Assembly (NCBI GenBank): GCA_903837525.1
Contig: CAILUU010000030.1
Span: 78,413-142,412, forward strand
Direction: 5' to 3'
Source of the DNA: an uncultured Bacteroidota bacterium
Lineage (GTDB): Bacteria > Bacteroidota > Bacteroidia > Chitinophagales > Chitinophagaceae
DNA length: 64,000 nucleotides
This document shows, one piece after another, positions 43,138 through 52,600 of this stretch (position 1 is its first letter; each line of letters begins with the position of its first letter). Position numbers and translations under genes: made by a program. The notes under the pieces are model-generated. The model had not been told where the DNA came from. It saw only the letters and a program-made list of their open reading frames with translations, and did not search any database.

Positions 43138-43253
43138 TTTCCGAATAGCCTAACAAGGTTATGTAACGGAAAAGCATTTGCTAAGATCTTAAAAAAAATA
43201 ATGAACATCTATCTCCTTTGATAGTGTTGGTAGGTTAACTCAACCTTTCAAAG
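43138..43253 (+). promoter_or_regulatory. Structured rpsJ-rplC spacer (two hairpins)
   Basis: Hairpin 1: TTTCCG (43138-43143) and ATAGCC (43145-43150) pair with GGTTAT (43157-43162) and CGGAAA (43167-43172). Hairpin 2: CTTTGA (43216-43221) with inner GTTG (43226-43229) pairs with CAAC (43241-43244) and TCAAAG (43248-43253). The spacer is much longer than most in the cluster. It could be an autoregulatory site or processing site; this is inference. Confidence 0.4.
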
Positions 43254-43287
43254 CTAAAAAAGGAGCGCTGGATAAAAACAAAATACA

Positions 43288-43905
43288 ATGAAAAGTATTA
43301 TTGGAAAGAAAATTGGAATGACCAGTATATTTGATACTGCAGGTAAACAAACCGCAGTAACAATTATCGAGGCTGGTCCATGTGTTATTACACAAAAGAA
43401 AACCGTTGATACCGACGGTTATAATGCTCTACAAATAGCATTTGGCGATAAAAAAGAGAAACACTCTCTTAAATCAGAAGTTGGCCATTTCTCAAAGGCT
43501 CAAACATCGCCTAAAAAAGTAATCAAAGAAATACGCAATAGCGAATCAGATAAAGCTGTGGGTGAAACCATTACAGTGGACATTTTTACTGAAGGGGACA
43601 GCATTGAAGTTGTTGGTACTACAAAAGGTAAAGGTTTTCAAGGTGTGGTAAAGCGTCATGGTTTTAGTGGTGTTGGAGAGGCGTCTCATGGTCAGCATGA
43701 TCGCCAAAGAGCACCAGGTTCAATTGGTAACTCATCCGATGCTAGTCGTGTATTTAAAGGAATGCGTATGGGTGGTAGAATGGGACAAGATAGAGTAACC
43801 ATGAAAGGACTTAAAGTGGTAAAGATTTTTGCAGAAAAAAATTACATTCTAGTTAGTGGTTCAGTTCCAGGTCATAATGGTTCAATTGTTTTAATACAAA
43901 AATAA
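43288..43905 (+). CDS. rplC: 50S ribosomal protein L3
   Basis: A 205-residue early-assembly protein of the large subunit. Features are the start MKSIIGKKIGMTSIFD, the long loop reaching towards the peptidyl transferase centre (GFSGVGEASHGQHDRQRAPG) and the FKGMRMGGRMGQDRVT segment. Length is normal. rplD starts 36 bases downstream. Confidence 0.97.
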   Translation: MKSIIGKKIGMTSIFDTAGKQTAVTIIEAGPCVITQKKTVDTDGYNALQIAFGDKKEKHSLKSEVGHFSKAQTSPKKVIKEIRNSESDKAVGETITVDIFTEGDSIEVVGTTKGKGFQGVVKRHGFSGVGEASHGQHDRQRAPGSIGNSSDASRVFKGMRMGGRMGQDRVTMKGLKVVKIFAEKNYILVSGSVPGHNGSIVLIQK

Positions 43906-43941
43906 TTTACTACCGATTTTGTCGGTAAAAAATAAAATAAA

Positions 43942-44574
43942 ATGCAAGTAGACGTTTTAAATACACAAGGGCAAAAAACAGGAAGAACTGTTGAATTACC
44001 AGAAGAAATTTTTGGTATAGAGCCTAACGACCATGTTATTTACTTAGCTGTAAAGCAATTCCAAGGTGCACAACGCCAAGGTAATCATAAAGTAAAAACC
44101 CGTGCAGAAGTTAAAGGTTCTTCTAAAAAATTGCACAAGCAAAAAGGTACTGGTGGTGCAAGAAAAGGTAACCTTCGTAACCCTTTATACAAGGGTGGTG
44201 GTACTGTTTTTGGGCCAAAACCTCATGCTTACGATATTAAATTAAACCGTAAGGTTAAAGATTTAGCTAAAATGAGTGCATTGTCTTATAAAGCAAAAGA
44301 AAATGCTATTGTTATTTTAGAAGATGTTCAAATGGATGCACCTAAAACTAAGTCGTTTACCACTATTTTAAGCAGTTTAAATTTAACAGGTAAAAAAGCA
44401 TTATTTATTTTACCAGAGTACAACGATAATTTTTATTTAAGTCTTCGTAACGTACCAAAAGTAAACGGTACGTTGTTAAGCGATTTAAATACCTATGATA
44501 TATTAAATGCTAACGTATTAGTATTTTCAGAAGGTGCAGCAAAAATATTTGCTGCAAATGAAGCAGAAGCATAA
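43942..44574 (+). CDS. rplD: 50S ribosomal protein L4
   Basis: A 210-residue protein with the extended loop that lines the exit tunnel (KLHKQKGTGGARKGNLRNPL, then GGTVFGPKPHAYDIKLNRKV). In E. coli L4 also represses the S10 operon by binding the leader; whether this holds here is unknown, though the rpsJ-rplC spacer is structured. Start at ATG 43942 gives the normal MQVDVLNTQGQKTG beginning. Confidence 0.96.
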   Translation: MQVDVLNTQGQKTGRTVELPEEIFGIEPNDHVIYLAVKQFQGAQRQGNHKVKTRAEVKGSSKKLHKQKGTGGARKGNLRNPLYKGGGTVFGPKPHAYDIKLNRKVKDLAKMSALSYKAKENAIVILEDVQMDAPKTKSFTTILSSLNLTGKKALFILPEYNDNFYLSLRNVPKVNGTLLSDLNTYDILNANVLVFSEGAAKIFAANEAEA

Positions 44575-44602
44575 AATTTGTAACAAATAAATTTAGTAAG
44601 AC

Positions 44603-44905
44603 ATGAAAGCGTCTGATGTATTAATAAAGCCAATTTTATCTGAAAAGGCAAATAAGCAAACCGAAAAATTGAATCGTTATTCATTTGTGGTTGATAAAAA
44701 GGCAAACAAATTAGAGATTAAAAAAGCTATTGAAACATTTTATGGTGTTCAAGTAGAAAATGTAAACACTATCGTTGTTCCATCAAAAGCTAAATCTAAA
44801 TATACAAAAGCAGGATACATTGTTGGCCGTAAGCCGTCAAAAAAGAAAGCGATTGTAACCATTGCAAAAGGCGAATCAATTGATTTGTATAGCAGCGGAG
44901 TTTAA
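44603..44905 (+). CDS. rplW: 50S ribosomal protein L23
   Basis: A 100-residue protein at the tunnel exit, where trigger factor and SecY dock. Motifs are LIKPILSEKANKQTEKLNRY and FVVDKKANKLEIKKAIETFYGVQVENVNT. Length is normal. A 12-codon ATG frame (44920-44958) in the gap to rplB encodes [12 protein letters not shown]; it may be chance. Confidence 0.96.
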   Translation: MKASDVLIKPILSEKANKQTEKLNRYSFVVDKKANKLEIKKAIETFYGVQVENVNTIVVPSKAKSKYTKAGYIVGRKPSKKKAIVTIAKGESIDLYSSGV

Positions 44906-44960
44906 AAATAAATTAACGAATGGCAACAACTGCCGCAAAAGTTGAAATAAATAATTAAAA

Positions 44961-45800
44961 ATGGCACTTAGAAAATACAAACCCACCACAGCCGGTACTC
45001 GTTGGAGAATCGGAAATGCATATGCAGAAGTAACAACCAATGTTCCAGAAAAATCATTGGTAGAAGCACAAAAAAATACGGCTGGTCGTAATGTGCAAGG
45101 CCGTAGAAGTATGCGTTACATGGGAGGCGGTAACAAAATAATGTATCGCTTGGTAGATTTTAAAAGAAACAAAAAAGATATACCAGCTACTGTAAAAACA
45201 ATTGAATACGATCCAAATCGTACTGCATTTATTGCTTTAATCGTTTTTGCTGATGGTGAAAAAAGATACATTTTAGCTCCACAAGGTTTACAAGTAGGGC
45301 AAACCGTTTTAAGTGGCGATGCAGTTGTACCAGAATTAGGCAATGCTTTAATGATGAAAAATATGCCTTTGGGTACTAACATTCATAATATTGAAATGCA
45401 ACCTGGTCAAGGAGGTAAGTTAGTACGTAGTGCAGGTACATCGGCTCAATTAAGTAACAAGGAAGAGAAATATGCCGTACTTAAAATGCCTAGCGGTGAG
45501 TTAAGAAAAGTATTAATCAATTGTTATGCAACAGTAGGTGTAGTAAGCAATAGCGATCATAATTTGGAAAGCATGGGTAAAGCTGGTCGTAACCGTTGGA
45601 AAGGTATTCGTCCACGTACAAGAGCAGTAGCCATGAACCCAGTAGATCATCCGATGGGTGGTGGTGAAGGTAGAGCAAGTGGAGGTCATCCTCGTAGCCG
45701 TACTGGTAAGTATGCAAAAGGCGAAATTACACGTACAAGAGGTAAAGGATCTGATAAGATGATTATACAAAGAAGAAATGGTAAAAAATTAAGTAAGTAA
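44961..45800 (+). CDS. rplB: 50S ribosomal protein L2
   Basis: A 279-residue 23S-binding protein needed for subunit association and peptidyl transfer. It starts [20 protein letters not shown] and contains [16 protein letters not shown] and the C-terminal [20 protein letters not shown] with its conserved histidine. The family-typical GGGHK is GGGNK here, a small variation. A 114-base spacer follows. Confidence 0.97.
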   Translation: MALRKYKPTTAGTRWRIGNAYAEVTTNVPEKSLVEAQKNTAGRNVQGRRSMRYMGGGNKIMYRLVDFKRNKKDIPATVKTIEYDPNRTAFIALIVFADGEKRYILAPQGLQVGQTVLSGDAVVPELGNALMMKNMPLGTNIHNIEMQPGQGGKLVRSAGTSAQLSNKEEKYAVLKMPSGELRKVLINCYATVGVVSNSDHNLESMGKAGRNRWKGIRPRTRAVAMNPVDHPMGGGEGRASGGHPRSRTGKYAKGEITRTRGKGSDKMIIQRRNGKKLSK

Positions 45801-45861
45801 TTCGAAAATAGTAAAAGTTAAAATGGCTAGCAATAGCAAATAAACAATTATAAAACATAAA

Positions 45862-45893
45862 GTGATCACAGTAACAAAATAGTTAACCATCAC
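45862..45893 (+). promoter_or_regulatory. Hairpin in the rplB-rpsS spacer
   Basis: GTGAT (45862-45866) pairs with ATCAC near 45889-45893, and inside them TAAC pairs with GTTA. It is followed by no T-run. It may be a processing or regulatory structure in the cluster transcript. Confidence 0.3.
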
Positions 45894-45914
45894 CTTATAA
45901 AATTTAAAATAAAT

Positions 45915-46187
45915 ATGCCTCGTTCATTAAAAAAAGGTCCTTACATCGAAGCGAAACTTGAGCAAAAAGTTTTTGCAATGATTGAAGGAAAGTCTAAAAA
46001 AGGAGTTATTAAAACTTGGAGTAGAAGAAGTACAATTACTCCGGATTTTGTAGGACAAACTTTTGCAGTACATAATGGTAATAAATTTATCCCTGTGTAT
46101 GTTACCGAGTTTATGGTAGGTCATAAATTAGGTGAGTTTGCACCAACAAGAAACTTTAGAGGACACTCAAGTAAAAAAATATCATAA
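45915..46187 (+). CDS. rpsS: 30S ribosomal protein S19
   Basis: A 90-residue protein of the small-subunit head, with [15 protein letters not shown] at the start and [25 protein letters not shown]. Length and C-terminus ([16 protein letters not shown]) are standard. Confidence 0.97.
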   Translation: MPRSLKKGPYIEAKLEQKVFAMIEGKSKKGVIKTWSRRSTITPDFVGQTFAVHNGNKFIPVYVTEFMVGHKLGEFAPTRNFRGHSSKKIS

Positions 46188-46258
46188 TTAGTTGAAAGGT
46201 TAAAGAGATATAAGTCTAAACCACTAATCTCCTATACTTGTAAACCAAAATAATAAAA

Positions 46259-46606
46259 ATGGAAGCAGTAGCAAAATTGAACAATTATCCCACATCGCCT
46301 CGTAAAATGCGTTTGTTGGTCGATTTAATTCGCGGAATGGAAGTAGAAAAAGCAATGGCTGTATTGGAGCACAATCCAAAGCATCCTGCAGTTCCGTTAC
46401 GTAAATTAGTAATGAGTGCCATCAACAATTGGAAACAAAAAAACGAAGGTGGTGATGAAGCTGGATTGATTGTAAAAACTATTATGGTTGACGGAGCACG
46501 AGTTATCAAGCGTATGCGTCCTGCACCACAAGGTAGAGGTTATAGAGTACGAAAGCGTAGCAATCATGTAACGGTTATAGTAGATACAAAAACAATAAAA
46601 AATTAA
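46259..46606 (+). CDS. rplV: 50S ribosomal protein L22
   Basis: A 115-residue protein whose loop reaches into the exit tunnel: [21 protein letters not shown] is its conserved C-terminal hairpin. The N-terminal half has [22 protein letters not shown] 71-base spacer separates it from rpsS. Confidence 0.96.
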   Translation: MEAVAKLNNYPTSPRKMRLLVDLIRGMEVEKAMAVLEHNPKHPAVPLRKLVMSAINNWKQKNEGGDEAGLIVKTIMVDGARVIKRMRPAPQGRGYRVRKRSNHVTVIVDTKTIKN

Positions 46607-46628
46607 TTAAACGATTTAATAATATACA

Positions 46629-47432
46629 ATGGGTCAAAAAGTAAATCCGATAGGCGCTAGATTAGGCATAACCCGTGGATGGGATAGTAACTGGTTTGCA
46701 AGCAAAACAGAGTATCCTAAAAAATTGATAGAAGATAATAAAATTAGAAACTATCTAAATGCCCGTATTAACAAAGGCGGTATTGCTAAAATTGTTATTG
46801 AGCGTACTCTTAACAAGTTAATCGTAACTATTCACACATCTAAACCAGGTATCATTATTGGTAAAGGTGGTGGAGAGGTTGATAGAATTAAAGAAGAGTT
46901 AAAGAAATTATGTGGTAAAGATGATGTACAAATTAACATCTTAGAAATTCGTAGACCAGAGTTAGATGCTGCAATTGTAGCCGATACTATTGCTCGTCAA
47001 TTAGAAAATCGTATCAATTATAAACGTGCTATTAAAATGTCAATAGCTTCTGCATTACGTATGGGTGCCGAAGGTATTAAAGTAAAAGTAGGTGGCCGTT
47101 TAGGTGGAGCTGAAATTGCACGTAGTGAAGAAATAAAACAAGGACGCACACCCTTACATACCTTACGTATGGATATTGATTATGCTAGTGTATTTGCATT
47201 AACAGTGTATGGTAAAATTGGTATTAAAGTATGGATTTGTAAAGGAGAGGTTTTGGGCAAAAGAGATTTAAATCCAAATTTTATCCATGGTGCTAAAGAA
47301 GGTGGGGAAAGACAAGGTGGAAATTTTGAAAGAAGAGATGATAGAGGTGGAGATAGAAGAGGTGGCGATAGAAGAGGTGGTGGAAATAGCGGCGGCGGTG
47401 CAAACCGTGGTGGTGCTGGAGGAAGAAGATAA
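46629..47432 (+). CDS. rpsC: 30S ribosomal protein S3 with Gly/Arg/Asp-rich tail
   Basis: A 267-residue S3. The KH domain has the GxxG loop in [20 protein letters not shown], and the C-terminal domain has [20 protein letters not shown] with the mRNA-entry basic face. Beyond residue about 222 there is a low-complexity tail rich in Gly, Arg and Asp (repeats of the form RRGGDRRGG). Such tails occur in other Bacteroidota S3 proteins and resemble RGG-type RNA-binding segments; its role is not known. Confidence 0.96.
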   Translation: MGQKVNPIGARLGITRGWDSNWFASKTEYPKKLIEDNKIRNYLNARINKGGIAKIVIERTLNKLIVTIHTSKPGIIIGKGGGEVDRIKEELKKLCGKDDVQINILEIRRPELDAAIVADTIARQLENRINYKRAIKMSIASALRMGAEGIKVKVGGRLGGAEIARSEEIKQGRTPLHTLRMDIDYASVFALTVYGKIGIKVWICKGEVLGKRDLNPNFIHGAKEGGERQGGNFERRDDRGGDRRGGDRRGGGNSGGGANRGGAGGRR

Positions 47433-47451
47433 TAACAAATTTAAAAGTGTA

Positions 47452-47473
47452 TGGTTGTGTTAATAACACACCA
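47452..47473 (+). promoter_or_regulatory. Hairpin in the rpsC-rplP spacer
   Basis: TGG-T-TGTGTT (47452-47461) pairs with AACACACCA (47465-47473), a nine-pair stem with one bulged T and a three-base loop. No T-run follows. Confidence 0.35.
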
Positions 47474-47504
47474 GCACATTATTGAAATAGCAAATTGAAT
47501 AACA

Positions 47505-47924
47505 ATGTTATCACCAAAAAGAGTAAAACACAGAAAAACACAAAAAGGTAAGATGAAAGGCGACACCAAACGTGGAGCTACCTTGTCTTTTGGAACTTTT
47601 GGGTTAAAAGCATTAGATAGCGTTTGGTTAACCAATCGTCAAATTGAAAGTGCTCGTCAGGCAATGACTCGTAGTATGAAAAGAGAAGGAAATGTTTGGA
47701 TAAGAGTTTTCCCTGATAAACCAATTACCAAAAAGCCTGCAGAAATAAGGATGGGTAAAGGTAAAGGTAATCCAGAGGGTTGGGCAGCAATTGTTGAGCC
47801 AGGAAGAATCATTTTTGAAGCAGATGGTGTACCCATGCAAGTAGCAAAAGATGCATTTGCATTAGCAGCACAAAAATTACCTATACTAACAAAGTTTGTT
47901 ATTCGTCACGATTATCAAGCTTAA
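47505..47924 (+). CDS. rplP: 50S ribosomal protein L16
   Basis: A 139-residue protein that organises the A-site finger region. It starts [19 protein letters not shown] and contains RIFPDKP-type [20 protein letters not shown] and [17 protein letters not shown]. Length is normal. Confidence 0.97.
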   Translation: MLSPKRVKHRKTQKGKMKGDTKRGATLSFGTFGLKALDSVWLTNRQIESARQAMTRSMKREGNVWIRVFPDKPITKKPAEIRMGKGKGNPEGWAAIVEPGRIIFEADGVPMQVAKDAFALAAQKLPILTKFVIRHDYQA

Positions 47925-47954
47925 TTAATTAAGAACTATTCAATCTGAGATAAG

Positions 47955-48164
47955 ATGTCAAAGAAAGTTGATTTTATAAAAAGCATCAGTACATTAAACG
48001 AAACTGATTTGCAAGCAAGAATTAAAGAAGATGAATTACGTATGAAGAAACTTACGTTTGCTCATGCTATATCTCCTTTAGAAAATCCTCAAAGTATTCG
48101 TACGTTGAGAAGAGATATATCTCGTTTAAAAACGGCATTAAGAAAAAAGCAATTAGGGTTTTAA
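47955..48164 (+). CDS. rpmC: 50S ribosomal protein L29
   Basis: A 69-residue two-helix protein beside L23. Recognised by position and by ELRMKKLTFAHAISPLENPQ and SIRTLRRDISRLKTALRKKQ, which follow the family pattern. Confidence 0.93.
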   Translation: MSKKVDFIKSISTLNETDLQARIKEDELRMKKLTFAHAISPLENPQSIRTLRRDISRLKTALRKKQLGF

Positions 48165-48185
48165 TAACCAATAAAAGTAGTAACA

Positions 48186-48446
48186 ATGATGGTCGAAAGA
48201 AATTTAAGAAAAACGAAACTAGGTTTAGTAACCAGTAATAAAATGGATAAAACCATTACTGTTATGGTAGAAAGGAAAGTAAAACATCCTTTATATGGTA
48301 AGTTCGTAAAAAAATCTACAAAGTTTCATGCTCATGACGAAAAAAATGAGTGTAGCATTGGTGATACCGTAAAAATTATGGAAAGCCGTCCTTTAAGTAA
48401 AACAAAAACTTGGAGATTAGTTGAAGTAGTTGAAAAAGTAAAATAG
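48186..48446 (+). CDS. rpsQ: 30S ribosomal protein S17
   Basis: An 86-residue OB-fold protein binding 16S rRNA, with [20 protein letters not shown] and [19 protein letters not shown]. Two successive ATGs at the start are both possible. It follows rpmC by 21 bases. Confidence 0.96.
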   Translation: MMVERNLRKTKLGLVTSNKMDKTITVMVERKVKHPLYGKFVKKSTKFHAHDEKNECSIGDTVKIMESRPLSKTKTWRLVEVVEKVK

Positions 48447-48500
48447 TAGTTAGTATTCAGTACAGTATACATCGTATATAGTACGTTAAAACAAAATAAA

Positions 48501-48869
48501 ATGATTCAGCAAGAAAGTAGATTAAACGTAGCAGACAACAGTGGTGCAAAGCAAGTGTTGTGTATTAGAGTGTTAGGTAATAGCGGACAGGATTATGCTA
48601 GAATAGGTGATAAAATTGTAGTAACTGTAAAAGATGCTATGCCAGCTGGGGGTGTAAAAAAAGGAACGGTAAGTAAAGCCGTTATCGTACGTACAACTAA
48701 CAAGTTACGTCGTAAAGATGGTTCATATATTCGTTTTGATGATAACGCAGTAGTGTTATTAAATAACTCAGATGAGCCAAGAGGTACACGTATTTTTGGG
48801 CCAGTAGCTAGAGAGTTAAGAGATAAAGGGTACATGAAAATTATTTCTTTGGCACCAGAAGTTCTATAA
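48501..48869 (+). CDS. rplN: 50S ribosomal protein L14
   Basis: A 122-residue protein at the subunit interface. It starts [20 protein letters not shown] and ends [20 protein letters not shown], both exact family features. Length is normal. Confidence 0.97.
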   Translation: MIQQESRLNVADNSGAKQVLCIRVLGNSGQDYARIGDKIVVTVKDAMPAGGVKKGTVSKAVIVRTTNKLRRKDGSYIRFDDNAVVLLNNSDEPRGTRIFGPVARELRDKGYMKIISLAPEVL

Positions 48870-48903
48870 ATTAATAAATTACGAATAGGCAAATTAAAAT
48901 ATT

Positions 48904-49242
48904 ATGAGTACAAGATTTAAACCAAAATACAATATTAAAAAAGGCGACACCGTTGTAGTAATTACTGGTGAAGATAAAGATGTAAAAAAGCCTCGTAAAG
49001 TATTGGAAGTTATTTTGGATAAAGCAAAAGTTTTAGTTGAAGGGGTAAATATTATTACCAAACACACTAAACCATCTGCCCAAAATACAAAAGGTGGTAT
49101 TATAAAAAAAGAAGCGCCTATTGCTATCAGTAATGTAATGTTATGGGATGCAAAAACTAGTGAGGCTACTAAAGCAAAACGCACTAGAGAAAACGGTAAA
49201 CTAGTTAGAATCTCTAAAAAATCAGGGGAGGTAATCAAATAA
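48904..49242 (+). CDS. rplX: 50S ribosomal protein L24
   Basis: A 112-residue assembly-initiator protein with a KOW motif, [20 protein letters not shown]. Its TAA overlaps the ATG of rplE by one base, giving translational coupling. Confidence 0.96.
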   Translation: MSTRFKPKYNIKKGDTVVVITGEDKDVKKPRKVLEVILDKAKVLVEGVNIITKHTKPSAQNTKGGIIKKEAPIAISNVMLWDAKTSEATKAKRTRENGKLVRISKKSGEVIK

Positions 49243-49808
49243 TGAGTACTACAATAAACTCTGCTAGATTAGCAGACAAATACAAATCGGACGTTGTACC
49301 AGCTTTAATGAAAAAGTTTGGCTACAAAACTTTAATGCAAGCACCAAAGCTTTCAAAAATTTGTTTAAACCGTGGTGTAAACGGAGCGGTAAACGATAAA
49401 AAGCTTATTGATATTGCTGTTGATGAATTAAGCAATATTACTGGTCAAAAAGCAGTAGCAACATTGTCCAAAAAAGATATTTCAAACTTTAAGTTGCGTA
49501 AGGCTATGCCAATTGGGGCTAGAGTTACTTTACGTGGCGTAAAAATGTATGAATTTTTAGATCGTTTAGTTTCTGTTTCGTTACCTCGTGTACGTGACTT
49601 TAAAGGAGTTAACGATAAAGCTTTTGACGGTAGAGGTAATTACACCTTAGGTGTTACCGAGCAAATTATTTTTCCAGAAATTGATATAGATAAAGTAAAT
49701 AAAATTACTGGTATGGATATCACTTTTGTTACAACAGCAAACACTAATGAAGAAGCTTTCGAATTATTGAAAGAGTTAGGTATGCCATTCAAAAACATTA
49801 AAAAGTAA
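49242..49808 (+). CDS. rplE: 50S ribosomal protein L5
   Basis: A 188-residue 5S rRNA-binding protein, with [36 protein letters not shown] and [15 protein letters not shown]. Coupled to rplX by a one-base overlap. Length is normal for Bacteroidota. Confidence 0.97.
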   Translation: MSTTINSARLADKYKSDVVPALMKKFGYKTLMQAPKLSKICLNRGVNGAVNDKKLIDIAVDELSNITGQKAVATLSKKDISNFKLRKAMPIGARVTLRGVKMYEFLDRLVSVSLPRVRDFKGVNDKAFDGRGNYTLGVTEQIIFPEIDIDKVNKITGMDITFVTTANTNEEAFELLKELGMPFKNIKK

Positions 49809-49823
49809 AACTTAAATAATAAC

Positions 49824-50093
49824 ATGGCAAAAAAATCAATAGAAGCCAGACAAAGAAAACGTGAAAGAATCGTTGCAAAGTATGCTGATAAAAGAGCAGC
49901 TTTAAAAGCAGCTGGTGATTATGCAGGGTTGGATTTACTTCCTAAAAATGCATCTCCAGTAAGATTAAAAAATCGTTGTCAATTAACTGGACGCCCTAGG
50001 GGATATATGAGACATTTTGGTTTAAGTAGAAACATGTTTAGAGATATGGCTCTAGAAGGTAAAATACCAGGTGTTAAAAAAGCTAGCTGGTAA
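49824..50093 (+). CDS. rpsN: 30S ribosomal protein S14 (zinc-independent form)
   Basis: An 89-residue S14 of the long, zinc-free (C-minus) type: it has a single cysteine in [20 protein letters not shown] and lacks the CxxC pairs of the short form. It starts 15 bases after rplE. Confidence 0.96.
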   Translation: MAKKSIEARQRKRERIVAKYADKRAALKAAGDYAGLDLLPKNASPVRLKNRCQLTGRPRGYMRHFGLSRNMFRDMALEGKIPGVKKASW

Positions 50094-50109
50094 AAAATTG
50101 ACTGGAAAC

Positions 50110-50144
50110 GTTGACGATTACTCGAAAAACGAATAATCATCAAC
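50110..50144 (+). promoter_or_regulatory. Hairpin in the rpsN-rpsH spacer
   Basis: Three stacked stems (GTTGA/TCAAC, GATTA/TAATC, TCG/CGA) separated by single C-A mismatches close on an A5 loop between 50110 and 50144. It lies at the start of a 121-base spacer, with no T-run after it. S8 is the repressor of the spc operon in E. coli, but the site there is inside rplE, so any role here is inference. Confidence 0.4.
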
Positions 50145-50214
50145 AAAAAGCGAACAACCTAATAAGGATATCGCATTGTAAATAAAATTTTTAATTCATT
50201 TAACGAACATAACA

Positions 50215-50613
50215 ATGGTTACTGATCCAATCGCAGATTATCTAACAAGAATTCGAAATGCACAAATGGCTAATCACCGTGTAGTGGAAATTCCTGCAAG
50301 TAATTTAAAAAAGCGTATTACTGAAATTTTGTATGATAAAGGGTATATACTTAAATACAAATTTGAAGAAGATAAAAAACAAGGCGTAATTAAAATAGCT
50401 CTAAAGTATGATGCGGTAAGTAAATTGCCTGTTATTCAAAGTTTAGAAAGAGTAAGCCGTCCGGGTTTACGTAGCTATGCTAAGCCAGAAGAGTTTAAAA
50501 GAGTAAAAAATGGTTTAGGGGTAGCTATTATTTCTACATCTAAAGGAGTAATGACAGATAAAGAAGCAAGAGCTCAAAACGTAGGTGGAGAAGTATTGTG
50601 TAATATCTACTAA
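50215..50613 (+). CDS. rpsH: 30S ribosomal protein S8
   Basis: A 132-residue protein binding helix 21 of 16S rRNA. It begins MVTDPIADYLTRIRNAQMAN and ends with GVAIISTSKGVMTDKEARAQNVGGEVLC, the standard S8 C-terminal motif. Preceded by a hairpin-bearing spacer. Confidence 0.97.
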   Translation: MVTDPIADYLTRIRNAQMANHRVVEIPASNLKKRITEILYDKGYILKYKFEEDKKQGVIKIALKYDAVSKLPVIQSLERVSRPGLRSYAKPEEFKRVKNGLGVAIISTSKGVMTDKEARAQNVGGEVLCNIY

Positions 50614-50693
50614 TAATTAAATAACTATTTTCTAATACATTAAGCCGAACCTATAACAGGCTGATCGGTTAGAAAAATAAACAAATAAATACT

Positions 50694-51248
50694 ATGTCAC
50701 GTATAGGTAAAAAGCCGGTAGAAATTCCAAGTGGTGTAACTATCACCTTAGGAAAAGATAATGTTGTTACCGTTAAAGGAGCAAAAGGCGAATTAAAGCA
50801 AGCAATTGATAGAGATATAATTGTAGAAATTAAGGATAATTTAGTTGAATTTAAAAGACCAACGGATCAAATTCGTCACAGAGCAATGCATGGTTTGTAT
50901 CGTTCTTTAATTGGCAATATGGTTAAGGGTGTTACAGAAGGCTTTACTAAACAATTAGAATTAGTTGGTGTAGGTTATAAAGCCGCTCATCAAGGTAATT
51001 TATTAGATTTAGCTTTGGGCTACTCTCATAATATTTTATTGGAAGTACCTAAGGAGTTAACGGTAACCGCCGAGCAACAAAAAGGTCAAAACCCAATTAT
51101 TACGTTGACAAGTGTAGATAAACAATTATTAGGACAAGTTTGTGCTAAAATAAGAAGCCTACGTAAGCCAGAACCATACAAGGGTAAGGGTGTTAAATTT
51201 GTAGGTGAAGTATTAAGAAGAAAAGCTGGTAAGTCGGCAGGTAAGTAA
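50694..51248 (+). CDS. rplF: 50S ribosomal protein L6
   Basis: A 184-residue protein with the two repeated L6 domains; it starts MSRIGKKPVEIPSGVTITLG and ends with RSLRKPEPYKGKGVKFVGE before the basic tail. Length is normal. The spacer to rplR is 118 bases. Confidence 0.97.
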   Translation: MSRIGKKPVEIPSGVTITLGKDNVVTVKGAKGELKQAIDRDIIVEIKDNLVEFKRPTDQIRHRAMHGLYRSLIGNMVKGVTEGFTKQLELVGVGYKAAHQGNLLDLALGYSHNILLEVPKELTVTAEQQKGQNPIITLTSVDKQLLGQVCAKIRSLRKPEPYKGKGVKFVGEVLRRKAGKSAGK

Positions 51249-51330
51249 TTGTCTAATTAGCTAATGTGATAATTAAAAAACAGTGTTACAACAAATTACT
51301 ACATTATCGAATTATCAAATTATCAAATTG

Positions 51331-51351
51331 TTCTCTGGCAGAATCAGAGAA
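51331..51351 (+). promoter_or_regulatory. Hairpin just upstream of rplR
   Basis: TTCTCTG (51331-51337) pairs perfectly with CAGAGAA (51345-51351) around seven bases, 15 bases before the rplR ATG. It may affect translation initiation; not a terminator. Confidence 0.35.
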
Positions 51352-51366
51352 ATAAAATAAAAGAAA

Positions 51367-51720
51367 ATGAACAATAAATCAACAGCTAGACAAAACATTA
51401 AATATCGTATTCGTAAAAAAATTAGCGGTGTTGCAGCTAAGCCGCGTTTAAGTGTGTTTAGAAGTAATTCAGATATTTATGCTCAATTGATTGATGATAA
51501 TAGTGGTGTAACTATAGCCGCAGCATCTTCAAAACAAAAAGATATTGCAGCACAAAAAGCACCAAAAGTTGAAAAAAGCAAATTGGTAGGTACTGCAATT
51601 GCAAAAAAGGCAACAGAATTAGGTATTACCACGGTTGTTTTTGACAGAGGTGGTTATATTTATCATGGTCGTGTAAAAGCAGTTGCAGAAGGTGCAAGAG
51701 AAGGTGGATTGGTATTTTAA
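51367..51720 (+). CDS. rplR: 50S ribosomal protein L18
   Basis: A 117-residue 5S rRNA-binding protein with [20 protein letters not shown] and [20 protein letters not shown]. Length is normal. Confidence 0.96.
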   Translation: MNNKSTARQNIKYRIRKKISGVAAKPRLSVFRSNSDIYAQLIDDNSGVTIAAASSKQKDIAAQKAPKVEKSKLVGTAIAKKATELGITTVVFDRGGYIYHGRVKAVAEGAREGGLVF

Positions 51721-51769
51721 TTACTGCAAAAGTAAAAATCAAACAATAAAAAATCGTAAATCGATATAA

Positions 51770-52288
51770 ATGGCAAACTTAATATTAAATAAAATAAAAG
51801 CTGGCGATCTTGAACTAAAAGATAAAGTGGTAGCTATAAACCGTGTAGTAAAAACAACAAAAGGTGGTAGAGCATTTAGCTTTAGTGCTTTAGTAGTTGT
51901 TGGTAACGAAGCTGGTGTAGTAGGTCATGGCTTAGGAAAAGCAAAAGAAGTTCAAGAAGCAATTACCAAAGGTATTGAAGATGCTAAAAAGAATTTAATT
52001 AAAGTTCCTATTATGCATGGTACAATTCCTCATGAGCAATTATCTAAGGAAGGTGCGGCTAAGGTGTTTATAAAGCCTGCAGCACATGGTACTGGTGTAA
52101 TTGCTGGAGGTAGTATGAGAGCGGTTTTAGAGGCAGCTGGGATTACCGATGTATTGGCAAAAAATTTAGGTAGTGCTAATCCTACAAACGTAGTAAAGGC
52201 AACTTTTAAAGCATTAGCTACTTTACGTGAGCCTATTGCAGTTGCAAAAACTCGTACCATTTCTTTAAAGAAAGTATTTAACGGATAA
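51770..52288 (+). CDS. rpsE: 30S ribosomal protein S5
   Basis: A 172-residue protein involved in decoding accuracy. It has [40 protein letters not shown] and the C-terminal [16 protein letters not shown]. Length is normal. Confidence 0.97.
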   Translation: MANLILNKIKAGDLELKDKVVAINRVVKTTKGGRAFSFSALVVVGNEAGVVGHGLGKAKEVQEAITKGIEDAKKNLIKVPIMHGTIPHEQLSKEGAAKVFIKPAAHGTGVIAGGSMRAVLEAAGITDVLAKNLGSANPTNVVKATFKALATLREPIAVAKTRTISLKKVFNG

Positions 52289-52359
52289 AATCAGTTAATG
52301 GTTAATTGTTAATAGTGTTGAAACACTTTTCAATTAACAAATAACAAATAACAGATACA

Positions 52360-52542
52360 ATGAAAAAGATAAAAGTAACACAGGTTAAAAGTGTAATCGA
52401 CAGACCAGAGCGTCAAAAAAGAACAATGCAAGCATTGGGCTTAAATAAAATGAATGCTACTGTAGAAGTTGTTGCCACTCCTCAAATTTTAGGCATGGTT
52501 AACAAAGTTATTCATCTTATAAAAGTGGAAGAACTAGCCTAA
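52360..52542 (+). CDS. rpmD: 50S ribosomal protein L30
   Basis: A 60-residue protein of the bacterial short form: IKVTQVKSVIDRPERQKRTM and LGLNKMNATVEVVATPQILG. Its position between rpsE and rplO is canonical. A small GGGG/CCCC hairpin (52566-52579) follows in the spacer. Confidence 0.95.
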   Translation: MKKIKVTQVKSVIDRPERQKRTMQALGLNKMNATVEVVATPQILGMVNKVIHLIKVEELA

Positions 52543-52600
52543 TAATTTATTTTAATAAACAGCGAGGGGATGATACCCCGTAAGTACAAAATCAAAAACA

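Noticed and set aside
44920..44958. A 12-codon upstream frame ([12 protein letters not shown]) between rplW and rplB
   Set aside because: It is too short to judge, has no stop-restart overlap with rplB, and could arise by chance in a spacer.
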